DNA of 64,000 nt from Methylobrevis albus (lineage in GTDB: Bacteria > Pseudomonadota > Alphaproteobacteria > Rhizobiales > Pleomorphomonadaceae): the NCBI RefSeq assembly GCF_015904235.1, contig NZ_JADZLT010000040.1, positions 124,001-188,000 of the forward strand, given 5' to 3'. Positions 54,520 through 63,060 of this stretch are shown in pieces. Position numbers and translations under genes: made by a program. Numbering within the stretch: the first letter of the stretch is position 1; each line of letters starts with the position of its first letter. The notes under the pieces are model-generated. The model had not been told where the DNA came from, did not search any database, and worked only from the letters and a program-made list of their open reading frames with translations.

Positions 54520-55274
54520 CGCGGCCGATGACACCGGACGAGCTGGAAGCGGCGCTGCGCAAGATCGGCGCCGAGCGCTATCACAGCCTGCATCCGTTCC
54601 ACGACCGGCTGCACGGCGGCCATTGCACCCGGGAACAGGTGCAGGCCTGGGCGCTCAACCGCTATTGCTACCAGTCGGCGATCCCGCGCAAGGACGCGGC
54701 GCTGATCGCGCGCTGCGACGACCGCGACCTGCGCCGCGAGTGGCTGCACCGGATCACCGATCACGACGGCCTCGAGGGCGAGGAGGGCGGCATCGAGCGC
54801 TGGCTGGTGCTGACCGACGGCCTCGGCTTCGACCGCGACTACGTGATCTCGCGCAAGGGCGCGCTGCCGACGACGAAGTTCGCCGTCGAGGCTTATGTCA
54901 ATTTTGTCCGCGAGAAGACGATGCTGGAGGCGGTCGCCTCGTCGCTGACCGAGCTGTTCGCGCCGAACCTGCACAAGCAGCGCATCTCCGGCATGCTGGA
55001 GAGCTACGACTTCATCACCGAGAAGGTCGTCGCCTATTTCCGCCGCCGCCTCGATCAGGCGCCGCGCGATGCGGGCTTCGCGCTCGACTATGTGAAGACG
55101 CATGCGAAGACCGTGGAGCAGCAGCAGGCGGCGCTGGGCGCGCTGACCTTCAAGACCGAGGTGCTGTGGTCGCAGCTCGACGCGCTCTATTTCGCCTATG
55201 TGGAGCCGGGGCTGCCGGCGCCGGGCGCGTGGCGTCCGGGCGAGGGCATGGCCAAGATCGAGGCGGCCGCATGA
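54516..55274 (+). CDS. pqqC: PQQ synthase PqqC
   Basis: Catalyses the last step, ring closure and oxidation of AHQQ to PQQ, without metal or cofactor. The 252-residue all-helical protein contains RYHSLHPFHDRLHGGHCT (about residues 17-34), YCYQSAIPRKDAA and the RITDHDG active-site segment. The ATG at 54516 is chosen because it overlaps the pqqB stop (ATGA); upstream in-frame starts lie in pqqB. Overlaps pqqD by 4 bp. Confidence 0.96.
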   Translation: MTRPMTPDELEAALRKIGAERYHSLHPFHDRLHGGHCTREQVQAWALNRYCYQSAIPRKDAALIARCDDRDLRREWLHRITDHDGLEGEEGGIERWLVLTDGLGFDRDYVISRKGALPTTKFAVEAYVNFVREKTMLEAVASSLTELFAPNLHKQRISGMLESYDFITEKVVAYFRRRLDQAPRDAGFALDYVKTHAKTVEQQQAALGALTFKTEVLWSQLDALYFAYVEPGLPAPGAWRPGEGMAKIEAAA

Positions 55275-55582
55275 CGACGCCGCTGCCCGCCGCGCCGGAA
55301 GACCGGTTGCCCGATGCGGCGGTGCCGAAGCTGTCGCGCGGCGTGCGCACGCGCTGGGACGAGGCGCGCGAGACGCACATGCTGCTCGCGCCCGAACGCG
55401 CCCTGCGGCTCGACGCGATCGCCGCGGCGATCCTCGCCGAGACCGACGGCGAGCGATCGTTCGCCGCGATCGTCGACGTGCTCGCCGAGAAGTATGCGGC
55501 GCCGCGTGAGCAGATCGCGGTCGATGCCCGCAAGCTGCTGGTCGACCTGATGGACAAGCGAATGATGGAGGTCGTGCGATGA
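55271..55582 (+). CDS. pqqD: PQQ biosynthesis peptide chaperone PqqD
   Basis: Binds the PqqA peptide and presents it to the radical-SAM enzyme PqqE. The 103-residue protein has [24 protein letters not shown] (quoted in part: [17 protein letters not shown]), the typical winged-helix RRE-like core, then [13 protein letters not shown]. Overlaps pqqC and pqqE by 4 bp each. Confidence 0.94.
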   Translation: MTTPLPAAPEDRLPDAAVPKLSRGVRTRWDEARETHMLLAPERALRLDAIAAAILAETDGERSFAAIVDVLAEKYAAPREQIAVDARKLLVDLMDKRMMEVVR

Positions 55583-56697
55583 ACGTGCAGACCGCGCTCC
55601 CCGAGGGCACCCGCGTGCGCCGTGTGCCGGCGCCGATGGCGATGCTCGCCGAACTCACCTACCGCTGCCCGCTGAAATGCCCTTACTGCTCGAACCCGCT
55701 CGAAATGTCGAAGCGCTCCGAGGAGCTGTCGACCGAGCAGTGGGCCGAAGTGCTGCGCCAGGCGGCGCGCATGGGCGTGCTGCACGTCCACTTCTCCGGC
55801 GGCGAGCCGGCGGCTCGGCGCGATCTCGAGGAACTGCTCTCGGTCGCGGTCGAGGCGGGGCTCTACACCAACCTCATCACCTCCGGCGTCGGGCTGACCG
55901 AGGCGCGGGTGAAGGATCTGTCGGCGCGCGGGCTCGACCACATCCAGCTCTCGGTGCAGGGCACCGATGCCTCCACCGCCGACCTGATCGGCGGCTATCG
56001 CGGCGGCTTCGAGCACAAGATGAAGGTCGCGGCGTGGATCGCGGCGGAGGGTATCCCGCTCACGGTCAACGCGGTGATGCACCGGCGCAACCTCGACCGC
56101 ACCGCCGAGACGATCGACCTCGCGGTGCGCCTCGGCGCGCGCCGCATCGAGGTGGCGCACACGCAGATCCACGGCTGGGCCTATGTCAACCGCGCCTCGC
56201 TTATGCCGACGCGCGAGCAGGTCGACGCCTGCAGCGCCATCGTCGACGAGGCGCGCGAGCGGCTGAAGGGCACGCTGGTGATCGACTACGTGCCGCCGGA
56301 CCACCACGCGAAGTATCCAAAAGCCTGCATGGGCGGCTGGGGGCGGGTCGGGCTCAACGTCACGCCGTCGGGCAAGGTGCTGCCCTGCCATGCGGCGGAA
56401 TCGATCCCGCACCTCGTGTTCGACAATGTGAAGGACAAGCCGCTCGCCGCGATCTGGGCCGACGGGGCGGCCTTCAACGCCTATCGCGGCACCGACTGGA
56501 TGCCCGAGCTCTGCCGCACCTGCGACCGGAAAGAGGTCGACTGGGGCGGCTGCCGCTGCCAGGCGATGGCCTATGCCGGCGACGCCTCCGCCACCGATCC
56601 CGCCTGCATCAAGTCGCCGCATCACGTGCGGATGCAGGAGCTGGCGCTGACGGAAGCCGCCGACGTGCCGCCGGACTATGTCTATCGGACGATGTGA
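55579..56697 (+). CDS. pqqE: PqqA peptide cyclase PqqE (radical SAM)
   Basis: Uses S-adenosylmethionine to join Glu16 and Tyr20 of PqqA. The 372-residue protein has the radical-SAM Cys30, Cys34, Cys37 ([12 protein letters not shown]), the GGEP motif in HFSGGEPA, and a C-terminal SPASM region with Cys-rich [17 protein letters not shown] and a distal Cys in PACIKSPHH for extra clusters. Overlaps pqqD by 4 bp, so all of pqqBCDE is translationally coupled. Confidence 0.97.
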   Translation: MNVQTALPEGTRVRRVPAPMAMLAELTYRCPLKCPYCSNPLEMSKRSEELSTEQWAEVLRQAARMGVLHVHFSGGEPAARRDLEELLSVAVEAGLYTNLITSGVGLTEARVKDLSARGLDHIQLSVQGTDASTADLIGGYRGGFEHKMKVAAWIAAEGIPLTVNAVMHRRNLDRTAETIDLAVRLGARRIEVAHTQIHGWAYVNRASLMPTREQVDACSAIVDEARERLKGTLVIDYVPPDHHAKYPKACMGGWGRVGLNVTPSGKVLPCHAAESIPHLVFDNVKDKPLAAIWADGAAFNAYRGTDWMPELCRTCDRKEVDWGGCRCQAMAYAGDASATDPACIKSPHHVRMQELALTEAADVPPDYVYRTM

Positions 56698-56707
56698 TTT
56701 CGGCTGT

Positions 56708-56891
56708 GCCGTGGGGCGGCCCCCCTCCCTGTCCCTCCCCCGCTTCGCAGGAGAGGGGACGATGGGCGATGGGGCTTTCGTCCAACGAAAGTTACGCCGG
56801 ACCGAAGCGACCGGTCGTGCTGAGGCTCCATCCTCCTGCGTCCCCTCTCCTGCGGAGCGGGGGAGGGACAGGGAGGGGGGAGCCCCACGGC
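56708..56891. repeat. Dispersed intergenic inverted repeat, copy 2
   Basis: Arms at about 56708-56761 and 56839-56891 are inverted matches (outer GCCGTGGGGC against GCCCCACGGC, inner CGTCCCCTCTCCTGCG). The spacer begins GATGGGCGATGGGGCTTTCG, very like the spacer of the element at 19117-19283, so the two are copies of one family. It sits just after pqqE. Confidence 0.85.
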
Positions 56892-56906
56892 ACGAACCGC
56901 ACCCCC

Positions 56907-57119
56907 TCAGATCGGGGCCTGCCGGTTCTGCGGGAAGCCGCAGTGCCACTTCTTGATTGTGTACTTCGGGTGCGCCGCCGACCACTCCGCGATGTAGGGC
57001 TGCGACTGCCACATGCAGGCGGCGAGGGTGCCGCTGTTCTCCACCGGGATGTAGCGCTCTTCGCAGACGTCCGGCTGCGTGGCGAGGCAGACCAGCAGCA
57101 CGACTTCGAGATAATCCAT
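56907..57119 (-). CDS. Small Cys-containing protein of unknown function
   Basis: A 70-residue protein with a strong GGAGGAAACC site. The first about 15 residues (MDYLEVVLLVCLATQ) are hydrophobic and could be a short membrane segment or signal. Four Cys are spread over the chain (CLAT, DVCEER, AACMWQ, WHCGFP), with aromatic-rich WQSQPYIAEW. Not recognised. Confidence 0.55.
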   Translation of the reverse strand: MDYLEVVLLVCLATQPDVCEERYIPVENSGTLAACMWQSQPYIAEWSAAHPKYTIKKWHCGFPQNRQAPI

Positions 57120-57317
57120 GGTTTCCTCCGCCGGGTTTGCCCGGTCGCCTTTGCCGTCTGTGCATGGCCGGGGTAGGCCGCAGGGCGGGTCGTTTCGACC
57201 GCCTTCCGGCATCATACGAGGGAAACTCCCATCCGGAGCAATCGGTACCGGGCCTGCGGCGAAAAGTTTCCCGGCTGGGCAGCAAGTCCCGCGGCGTCGC
57301 CGGCTGCGAAGGCTCGC

Positions 57318-58244
57318 TCAGGCGGCGATGCCGGCGAGGCGGGGCAGGAAGCCGGCGCCGCGCTCGAGCCAGAAGTCGCGGAGCGCGATCGCCGCCGGCA
57401 ACAGCCGCTTGTCGGATCGGCGCACCACGTACCAGGCGCGCGCCACCGGCAGGCCGGCAACGTTCAGCAACACCAGCCGGCGGGCGTCGAGTTCGGAGGC
57501 CACCGTGTGGCCGGAGATGAAGGCGATGCCGAGCCCGGCCATCACCGACTGCTTGATCGTCTCGTTCGAGCGGAGTTCGGCGACGTCGAGCGGGCGGTCG
57601 ACGCCGGCATCGATCATGAAGGTCTCGAAGGCGGCTCGGGTGCCGGAGCCCGCCTCGCGCACGAGGAAGCTCTCGCCCGCGAGGTCGGCCGGCACGAGGT
57701 CGCGGCGGCCGGCGAGGCGATGACCCGGCGGGGCGATCATCACCAGCGGGTGGGCGCCGATCCGCGTCGCCTCGACGGCGAAATCCCCCGGCGGCCGGCC
57801 CATCAGCGCGATGTCGATCTCATAGCCGCGCAGCGCCGCGATCGTCTCCTCGCGGTTGCCGACCATCAGGTTGACGCGCACGCCCGGCCGCTCGGCCCGG
57901 AAGGCGGCGATCGCGCGCGGTGCGAAATAGCGGGCGGTGCTGACGACGCCGAGCGAGACCTTGCCGGCGCCGGCGGAGCGGATTTCGGCAAGCGCGTCGC
58001 CGCATTCGCCGAGCAGCGCCTCGATGCGGGCCAGCGTCTCGTCGATCTCGGCGCCGGCCGGCGTCGCGCGGAAGCGGTCGCCGACCCGCTCGACCAGCGG
58101 CGCACCGGCGAGTTCCTCGAGCGATTTCACCTGGGCGGTGATCGCCGGCGGCGTGACGTTCAGCGCCGCGGCGGCGCCGGTTACACTGCCGGTGCGGATC
58201 ACCGCGGCAAGGCACCGCATCTGCTTCAGCGTCGCGTTGCGCAT
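57318..58244 (-). CDS. cbbR: LysR family regulator CbbR
   Basis: A 308-residue LysR-type activator. The N-terminal helix-turn-helix is GSVTGAAAALNVTPPAITAQVKSLEEL (about residues 19-45; quoted in part: AAALNVTPPAITAQVKSLEE), then the effector-binding domain. It is divergent from fbp, prk and the other Calvin-cycle genes, which is the standard cbbR position. In relatives it responds to metabolites such as phosphoenolpyruvate or NADPH. The name rests on family resemblance and position. Confidence 0.9.
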   Translation of the reverse strand: MRNATLKQMRCLAAVIRTGSVTGAAAALNVTPPAITAQVKSLEELAGAPLVERVGDRFRATPAGAEIDETLARIEALLGECGDALAEIRSAGAGKVSLGVVSTARYFAPRAIAAFRAERPGVRVNLMVGNREETIAALRGYEIDIALMGRPPGDFAVEATRIGAHPLVMIAPPGHRLAGRRDLVPADLAGESFLVREAGSGTRAAFETFMIDAGVDRPLDVAELRSNETIKQSVMAGLGIAFISGHTVASELDARRLVLLNVAGLPVARAWYVVRRSDKRLLPAAIALRDFWLERGAGFLPRLAGIAA

Positions 58245-58329
58245 GATCTGCCGCCGGGCCGGAGCCCCCTCGCTGGTGAACGTCCCGGTCTCGGACGGCC
58301 GCCCCGGGTGGAGTCGAGCCGTCGCCGGA

Positions 58330-58371
58330 TTCAGGAAAACTGAACGGCCCGCGCCTGTCGATTAAATTCGA
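58330..58371. promoter_or_regulatory. CbbR operator candidates between cbbR and fbp
   Basis: TTCAGGAAAACTGAA (58330-58344) is a 5-5-5 palindrome that fits the LysR T-N11-A box. A second, AT-centred palindrome TCGATTAAATTCGA lies at 58358-58371. Both are in the 262-bp divergent gap, 136-177 bp before the fbp start, the expected place for a LysR activator site. Binding is inferred. Confidence 0.55.
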
Positions 58372-58506
58372 TTGAGCCGGCTGTCGAGACAGCCGATCAT
58401 CGGCGTCTAGCGGAATCAGACTCCTATCGCCGCGAGGCTGTTCAAGAGCGTGACAAAGAACTAGGACATCGTGCACGGGGAAGGCACGCGTTCGGAGGGA
58501 CAAGGC

Positions 58507-59538
58507 ATGACCATCGGCATCGGCCTCGAAGCATATCTCGACGCCTGGGCAGGCACCGACAGCGGCCGCACGGCGGTCGCCAGCGCGTTGCTCGCCCTTG
58601 CCGAGGCGGGCCTCGAACTCGCCGAGATCGTCGGCGGCGGCGACCTCGTCACCAATCAGGCGGCGATCGTCGGCGACAATGCCGGTGGCGACGCGCAAAA
58701 GGCGCTCGACGTGCGCTCGCACGAGGTCGTGGTGGCCGCGCTGAAGCGCACCTCGGCGGTGGCGATGGTCGCCTCCGAGGAGGCCGACGACACCGAGACG
58801 CTGAACGAGGGCGGCCTCGTCGTGGTGGCGACCGACCCGCTCGACGGCTCGTCCAACATCGACACCAACATCTCGATCGGCACGATCTTCTCGATCCTGC
58901 CGATGACAGAGACGGGCAATCCGTTCCTGGTGCCGGGGCGCAACCAGCTCGCCGGCGGCTATGTCGTCTACGGACCGCACCTCGACCTCGCCTTCACGCT
59001 CGGCGAGGGCACGCACGTCTTCACCTACGACCGCGGCGCCGGCGCCTTCCGCATGGTGGCCGAGAACGTGACGATCGCGCCGACGACGCGCGAATACGCG
59101 ATCAACGCCTCGAACTACCGGCACTGGTCGGAGGGGATCCGCGCCTGGGTCGACGATTGCCTCGCCGGCGCCGACGGCCCGCTCGGCACCGACTACAACA
59201 TGCGCTGGGTCGGCTCGCTGGTCGCCGACACCTCGCGCATCCTCTCGCGCGGCGGCGTGTTCCTGTATCCGGGCGACAGCCGCAAGGGCTACGCGAAGGG
59301 CCGCCTGCGCATCCTCTACGAGGCGAACCCGATCGCGATGATGATCGAGCAGGCCGGCGGCACCGCCTCGAACGGGCGCCAGCCGATCCTCGACATCGAG
59401 GTGACGGAACTGCACCAGCGCACCGGCCTGGTGTTCGGCGCGGCCGAGGAAGTGGCGCGCATCGAGCGCTACGAGGCCAATCCCGCAGGGAGCGGCTCGT
59501 CGCCGCTGTTCGGCAACCGCGGCCTGTTCCGCACCTGA
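58507..59538 (+). CDS. cbbF: Fructose-1,6-bisphosphatase, class I
   Basis: Releases phosphate from fructose 1,6-bisphosphate in the Calvin cycle and gluconeogenesis. The 343-residue protein has the metal site DPLDGSSNID (about residues 108-117), the preceding SEEAD acidic motif and the C-terminal GGVFLYPGD and GRLRILYEANP segments. The ATG at 58507 has GGAGGGAC upstream; an upstream frame start was not used. First gene of the cbb operon. Confidence 0.96.
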   Translation: MTIGIGLEAYLDAWAGTDSGRTAVASALLALAEAGLELAEIVGGGDLVTNQAAIVGDNAGGDAQKALDVRSHEVVVAALKRTSAVAMVASEEADDTETLNEGGLVVVATDPLDGSSNIDTNISIGTIFSILPMTETGNPFLVPGRNQLAGGYVVYGPHLDLAFTLGEGTHVFTYDRGAGAFRMVAENVTIAPTTREYAINASNYRHWSEGIRAWVDDCLAGADGPLGTDYNMRWVGSLVADTSRILSRGGVFLYPGDSRKGYAKGRLRILYEANPIAMMIEQAGGTASNGRQPILDIEVTELHQRTGLVFGAAEEVARIERYEANPAGSGSSPLFGNRGLFRT

Positions 59539-59639
59539 TCGATCCGGCGCGGCCCGCTGGCGCGGACCGGCAAAACGGCCGGTCCCCGCGCGCGGTGCCG
59601 GTCGGCGCGCAGCGCAGCGCGGGGAGAACGGGAACACCC

Positions 59640-60515
59640 ATGTCAGAGCGGTTTCCGATCATCGCCACCACCGGCTCGTCCGGCTCCGGCACCACGTCGG
59701 TGAAGAACACCTTCGAGCAGATCTTCCGCCGCGAGGGCATCCGCGCCGCCTTCATCGAGGGCGACGCCTTCCATCGCTACGACCGGGTGGAGATGAAGGC
59801 GAAGGTCGCCGAGGAGGCGGCGCGCGGCAACCAGCACTTCAGCCATTTCGGCCCCGACGCCAACATGCTGGAGGAGCTCGACGCGATCCTCACCGAGTTC
59901 GGCGCGACCGGGGGCGGGCGCACCCGGCAGTATGTGCACAACCACCAGGAGCAGCTGCTGTTCGGCGCGCCGGCCGGCACCTTCACGCCGTGGGAGGAGT
60001 TTCCGCCGGGCTGCGACCTCCTGTTCTACGAGGGTCTGCACGGCGCCTACCGCTCGGATGCGCACGACATCGCCCGCCATGCCGACATGAAGATCGGCGT
60101 GGTGCCGGTGATCAATCTGGAGTGGATCCAGAAGATCCACCGCGACAAGGAAACCCGCGGCTACTCGACCGAGGCGGTCACCGACGTGATCCTGCGGCGG
60201 CTGCCGGACTACGTGCACCACATCTGCCCGCAGTTCACCGAGACCGACGTCAACTTCCAGCGGGTGCCGACGGTCGACACCTCGAACCCCTTCGTCGCCC
60301 GCTGGATTCCGACCGCCGACGAGTCCATGGTCGTCATCCGTTTCCGCGATCCGCGCGGCATCGATTTCCCCTATCTGCTGTCGATGATCCCCGACAGCTT
60401 CATGTCGCGGGCGAATTCGATCGTCGTGCCGGGGGGCAAGATGGAACTCGCGATGCAGCTGATCCTGACGCCGAAGATCCTGCGGCTGATCGATCGCAAG
60501 CGGCGGGCGATGTGA
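59640..60515 (+). CDS. cbbP: Phosphoribulokinase
   Basis: Makes ribulose 1,5-bisphosphate from ribulose 5-phosphate and ATP, a step found only in the Calvin cycle. The 291-residue protein has the P-loop GSSGSGTTSV (about residues 12-21), the FIEGDAFHRYDR segment and the catalytic NHQEQLL region. Its length and sequence fit the bacterial octameric type. 101 bp after fbp, with a good GGGGAG site upstream. Confidence 0.96.
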   Translation: MSERFPIIATTGSSGSGTTSVKNTFEQIFRREGIRAAFIEGDAFHRYDRVEMKAKVAEEAARGNQHFSHFGPDANMLEELDAILTEFGATGGGRTRQYVHNHQEQLLFGAPAGTFTPWEEFPPGCDLLFYEGLHGAYRSDAHDIARHADMKIGVVPVINLEWIQKIHRDKETRGYSTEAVTDVILRRLPDYVHHICPQFTETDVNFQRVPTVDTSNPFVARWIPTADESMVVIRFRDPRGIDFPYLLSMIPDSFMSRANSIVVPGGKMELAMQLILTPKILRLIDRKRRAM

Positions 60516-60621
60516 GGCTCGCCGGGCGGGGGCGCGGCGACGACGGTCTGCGGGGTGGTTGCCGCCCGCGGCCGAAAACAAGAAGAACAGGGCTGCCCGG
60601 CAGCCCGCGGGAGCAGGCACG

Positions 60622-62604
60622 ATGAACGCGAAGCCGGGCGGCGGCACGGGGGCATACGCAGCGGGCGACCTGCCGCTCGCCGGGATGGCGGACGCGGTGC
60701 GGCTGCTCTCGGCGGAGATGGTGGCGCAGGCGGGCTCCGGCCGGGCCGACCATGCCGCGGCGCTCAGCGACGTCGCCACCGTGCTGCTCGCGCAGAGCCT
60801 GTCGTTCGATCCCGCAAAACCCGACTGGCCGGACCGCGACCGCCTCGTCGTCTCCGAAGGCCACGGCGCGCCGCTGCTCTATGCGCTGCTCTACCTCACC
60901 AGCACCGGCGACGTCGAAGCCGCCGACCTCGGCGACTATCGCCAGCTCGGCTCGCGCACGCCGGGCTCGCCCGAGCGCGGCCACCTGCCGGGCGTCGAGG
61001 CGACCACCGGGCCGCTCGGCCAGGGGCTCGGCATGGCGGTCGGGATGGCGCTCGCCGAGCGGCTGCTCAACGCGCGCGTCGGCGACGGGCTCACCGACCA
61101 TTACACCTATGTGCTCGCCGGTCGGCGCGGGCTGATGGCGGGCCTGTCGCAGGAGGCGGCGGAGCTTGCTGCCGAGCTCGAGCTCTCGCGCCTCATCGTG
61201 CTGGTCGAGGACCGGCACCCCGCCGACGACGCGCCGAGCGAGGCGCGGCTGCCGGTCGACCGCGCGGCCCGCTTTGCCGCCGCCGGCTGGTCGGTGCGCC
61301 ACGTCGATGCGCATGACCATGCCGCCATCGCCGTCGCCCTCGCCGAGGAGCGGCTGACGCGGCAGCCCTCGATGATCGCCTGCCGTACCGATCGCGGCGA
61401 TCCGCTGGGCAGCGGGCGCGCCGCCGACGATCTCGCGCGCATCCGCCAGGCCTTCGGCGGCACGGGCGGCGACTTCAAGGTGCCGGCCGAAATCCGTGCG
61501 GCGTGGCGGTCCCTCGGCCGGCGCGGCGCCGCCGCGTCGCTGCGCTGGGGCCGCAACCTCGATGCGGCGTCGATCGAGGCGCGCCGGCTGTTCGTCGCCG
61601 GCGGCGGGCTGGGCGACGAGGCGCGCGAGGCGCTGACGGCGATCAAGGCGAGCTTCTCGGTCGACCGGCCGCACCTGCCGACGCTGCAGTCGACACAGCG
61701 CGTGCTCGACGCGCTGGCGCCGGCGATGCCGGAACTCATTGGCGGCGCGGTCGCCCCGGTGTCGCGCACCTCGGTGCGCGCGCGCAGCCAGCGCCTCGTC
61801 GAGCGCGGGTCCTTCCAGGGCAGCTTCGTGCCGTTCGGGGCGCGCGAGCATGCGATGGCGGCGGCGATGAACGGCATCGCGCTGCACGGCTGCCTCGTGC
61901 CCTATGGCGCGATGCGGCTGACCTTCTCCGACTACGCCCGCCCGGCGATCCGGCTCGCGGCGCTGATGGGGCTGCGGGCCGTCTTCGTGATGACGCATGA
62001 TTCCGTCGGCGTCGGCGAGGACGGGCCGACGCAGCAGCCGGTCGAGCAACTCGCCGCGCTCAGGGCGATGCCGAACCTCAACGTCTATCGCCCCGCCGAT
62101 GCGGTCGAGGTGGCGGAGGTCTGGCTCAGCGCCCTGCAGCAGGAATCGACGCCGTCGGTGATCTGCCTCTCGGCGCAGAGCCTGCCGACGCTGCGCCGCA
62201 CCGCCTCGACCGAGGTGATGGCCGGGCGCGGCGGCTACCTGATCGCCGGCGCCACGGCCGACCGCGACGTGACGCTGCTCGCCACCGGGTCGGAGGTGGC
62301 GATCGCGGTCGCGGCCGGCGAGCGGCTCGCCGCCGACGGCATCAAGGCGGCGGTGGTGTCGATGCCGTGCTTCGAACTCTTCCGCATCCAGGCGCCCGAA
62401 TACCGCCGCCGCGTGCTCGGCACCCGGCCGCGGGTGGCGATCGAGGCGGGGGTGCGCGATCCGTGGAATGCGCTGCTCGGCGAGCGCGATGTCTTCCTCG
62501 GCCTCGACGAATTCGGCGTCTCCGGCAGCCCGGCGGATGTCTACGACTGCTTCGGTCTGACGCCCGAGGCGGTGGCGGCGGCGGCGCGGCGCGTGGTCGC
62601 ATAG
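60622..62604 (+). CDS. Transketolase-like protein with degenerate cofactor site
   Basis: A 660-residue protein in the place of cbbT in the operon. Overall it has the three-domain transketolase layout: SEGHGAPLLYALLYL, TTGPLGQGLGMAVGMAL, the YGAMRLTFSDYARPAIRLAALMG stretch (quoted in part: LTFSDYARPAIRLAALMG), and THDSVGVGEDGP. But aligned with active enzymes it lacks key residues: the GDG metal motif is GRR (about 167-169), the Asn ligand is Arg198, the His in SGHPG is Arg41, and the His in PGHPE is Ser116. The HGAPLG loop is also gone. It keeps the catalytic Glu in PFGAREHAM. Binding of ThDP-Mg seems unlikely, so it may be inactive or moonlighting. Frame and length are intact. Confidence 0.8.
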   Translation: MNAKPGGGTGAYAAGDLPLAGMADAVRLLSAEMVAQAGSGRADHAAALSDVATVLLAQSLSFDPAKPDWPDRDRLVVSEGHGAPLLYALLYLTSTGDVEAADLGDYRQLGSRTPGSPERGHLPGVEATTGPLGQGLGMAVGMALAERLLNARVGDGLTDHYTYVLAGRRGLMAGLSQEAAELAAELELSRLIVLVEDRHPADDAPSEARLPVDRAARFAAAGWSVRHVDAHDHAAIAVALAEERLTRQPSMIACRTDRGDPLGSGRAADDLARIRQAFGGTGGDFKVPAEIRAAWRSLGRRGAAASLRWGRNLDAASIEARRLFVAGGGLGDEAREALTAIKASFSVDRPHLPTLQSTQRVLDALAPAMPELIGGAVAPVSRTSVRARSQRLVERGSFQGSFVPFGAREHAMAAAMNGIALHGCLVPYGAMRLTFSDYARPAIRLAALMGLRAVFVMTHDSVGVGEDGPTQQPVEQLAALRAMPNLNVYRPADAVEVAEVWLSALQQESTPSVICLSAQSLPTLRRTASTEVMAGRGGYLIAGATADRDVTLLATGSEVAIAVAAGERLAADGIKAAVVSMPCFELFRIQAPEYRRRVLGTRPRVAIEAGVRDPWNALLGERDVFLGLDEFGVSGSPADVYDCFGLTPEAVAAAARRVVA

Positions 62605-63060
62605 CGGGCGACCGCGGGCGACGCCAGCCTGCTCAACTCGCTGCCGGACAGCGATAGGTGCGATTTCATTGCACAAATCGCCGTAGGACGACGGTTTTGG
62701 TGCGCTGCATCTAATCGATCAAATGCTACCGCCTGCCCGTTACATGTGCGATAGACCGGCGTCGATCGTTGCCTGCGGCCGAGGCCGAGGGGACGATGGG
62801 AGGGATCGGGTGGTTGGTCGACACGCTCGTCGCCATGCCGCCCCGGACCGCCGCCAGCGTGGCCGAACTCGCCGGGGGGCGCGGGCGGCCGGATGCGCGG
62901 CGGCGGTCTGTCTTACGCCGCGGGGACCGCAAAAAGGAGGCGCGGGGACCGCAGGCGCATCGGGGGCTGCCGTCACGAACACGACGCGCGCCTTCCGCAT
63001 TCATTGCCTCGCTGCCGCGGCCGCTGCGCCGGAGATTTCGACGGACGGGAGTTTGACCTT
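62605..63060 (+). other. Intergenic region between the transketolase-like gene and fba
   Basis: About 456 bp without a supported gene. A 22-base palindrome lies at 62660-62681: GCGATTT, 8 bases, AAATCGC. It may be an operator or a hairpin. Frames that run through this stretch lack ribosome sites and family features. Confidence 0.4.

Noticed and set aside
53474..56697. A PQQ-dependent dehydrogenase or extra peptidase gene beside pqqABCDE
   Set aside because: The flanking genes (small hypothetical proteins, uxuA, cbbR) show no quinoprotein propeller or M16/pqqF-type motifs.
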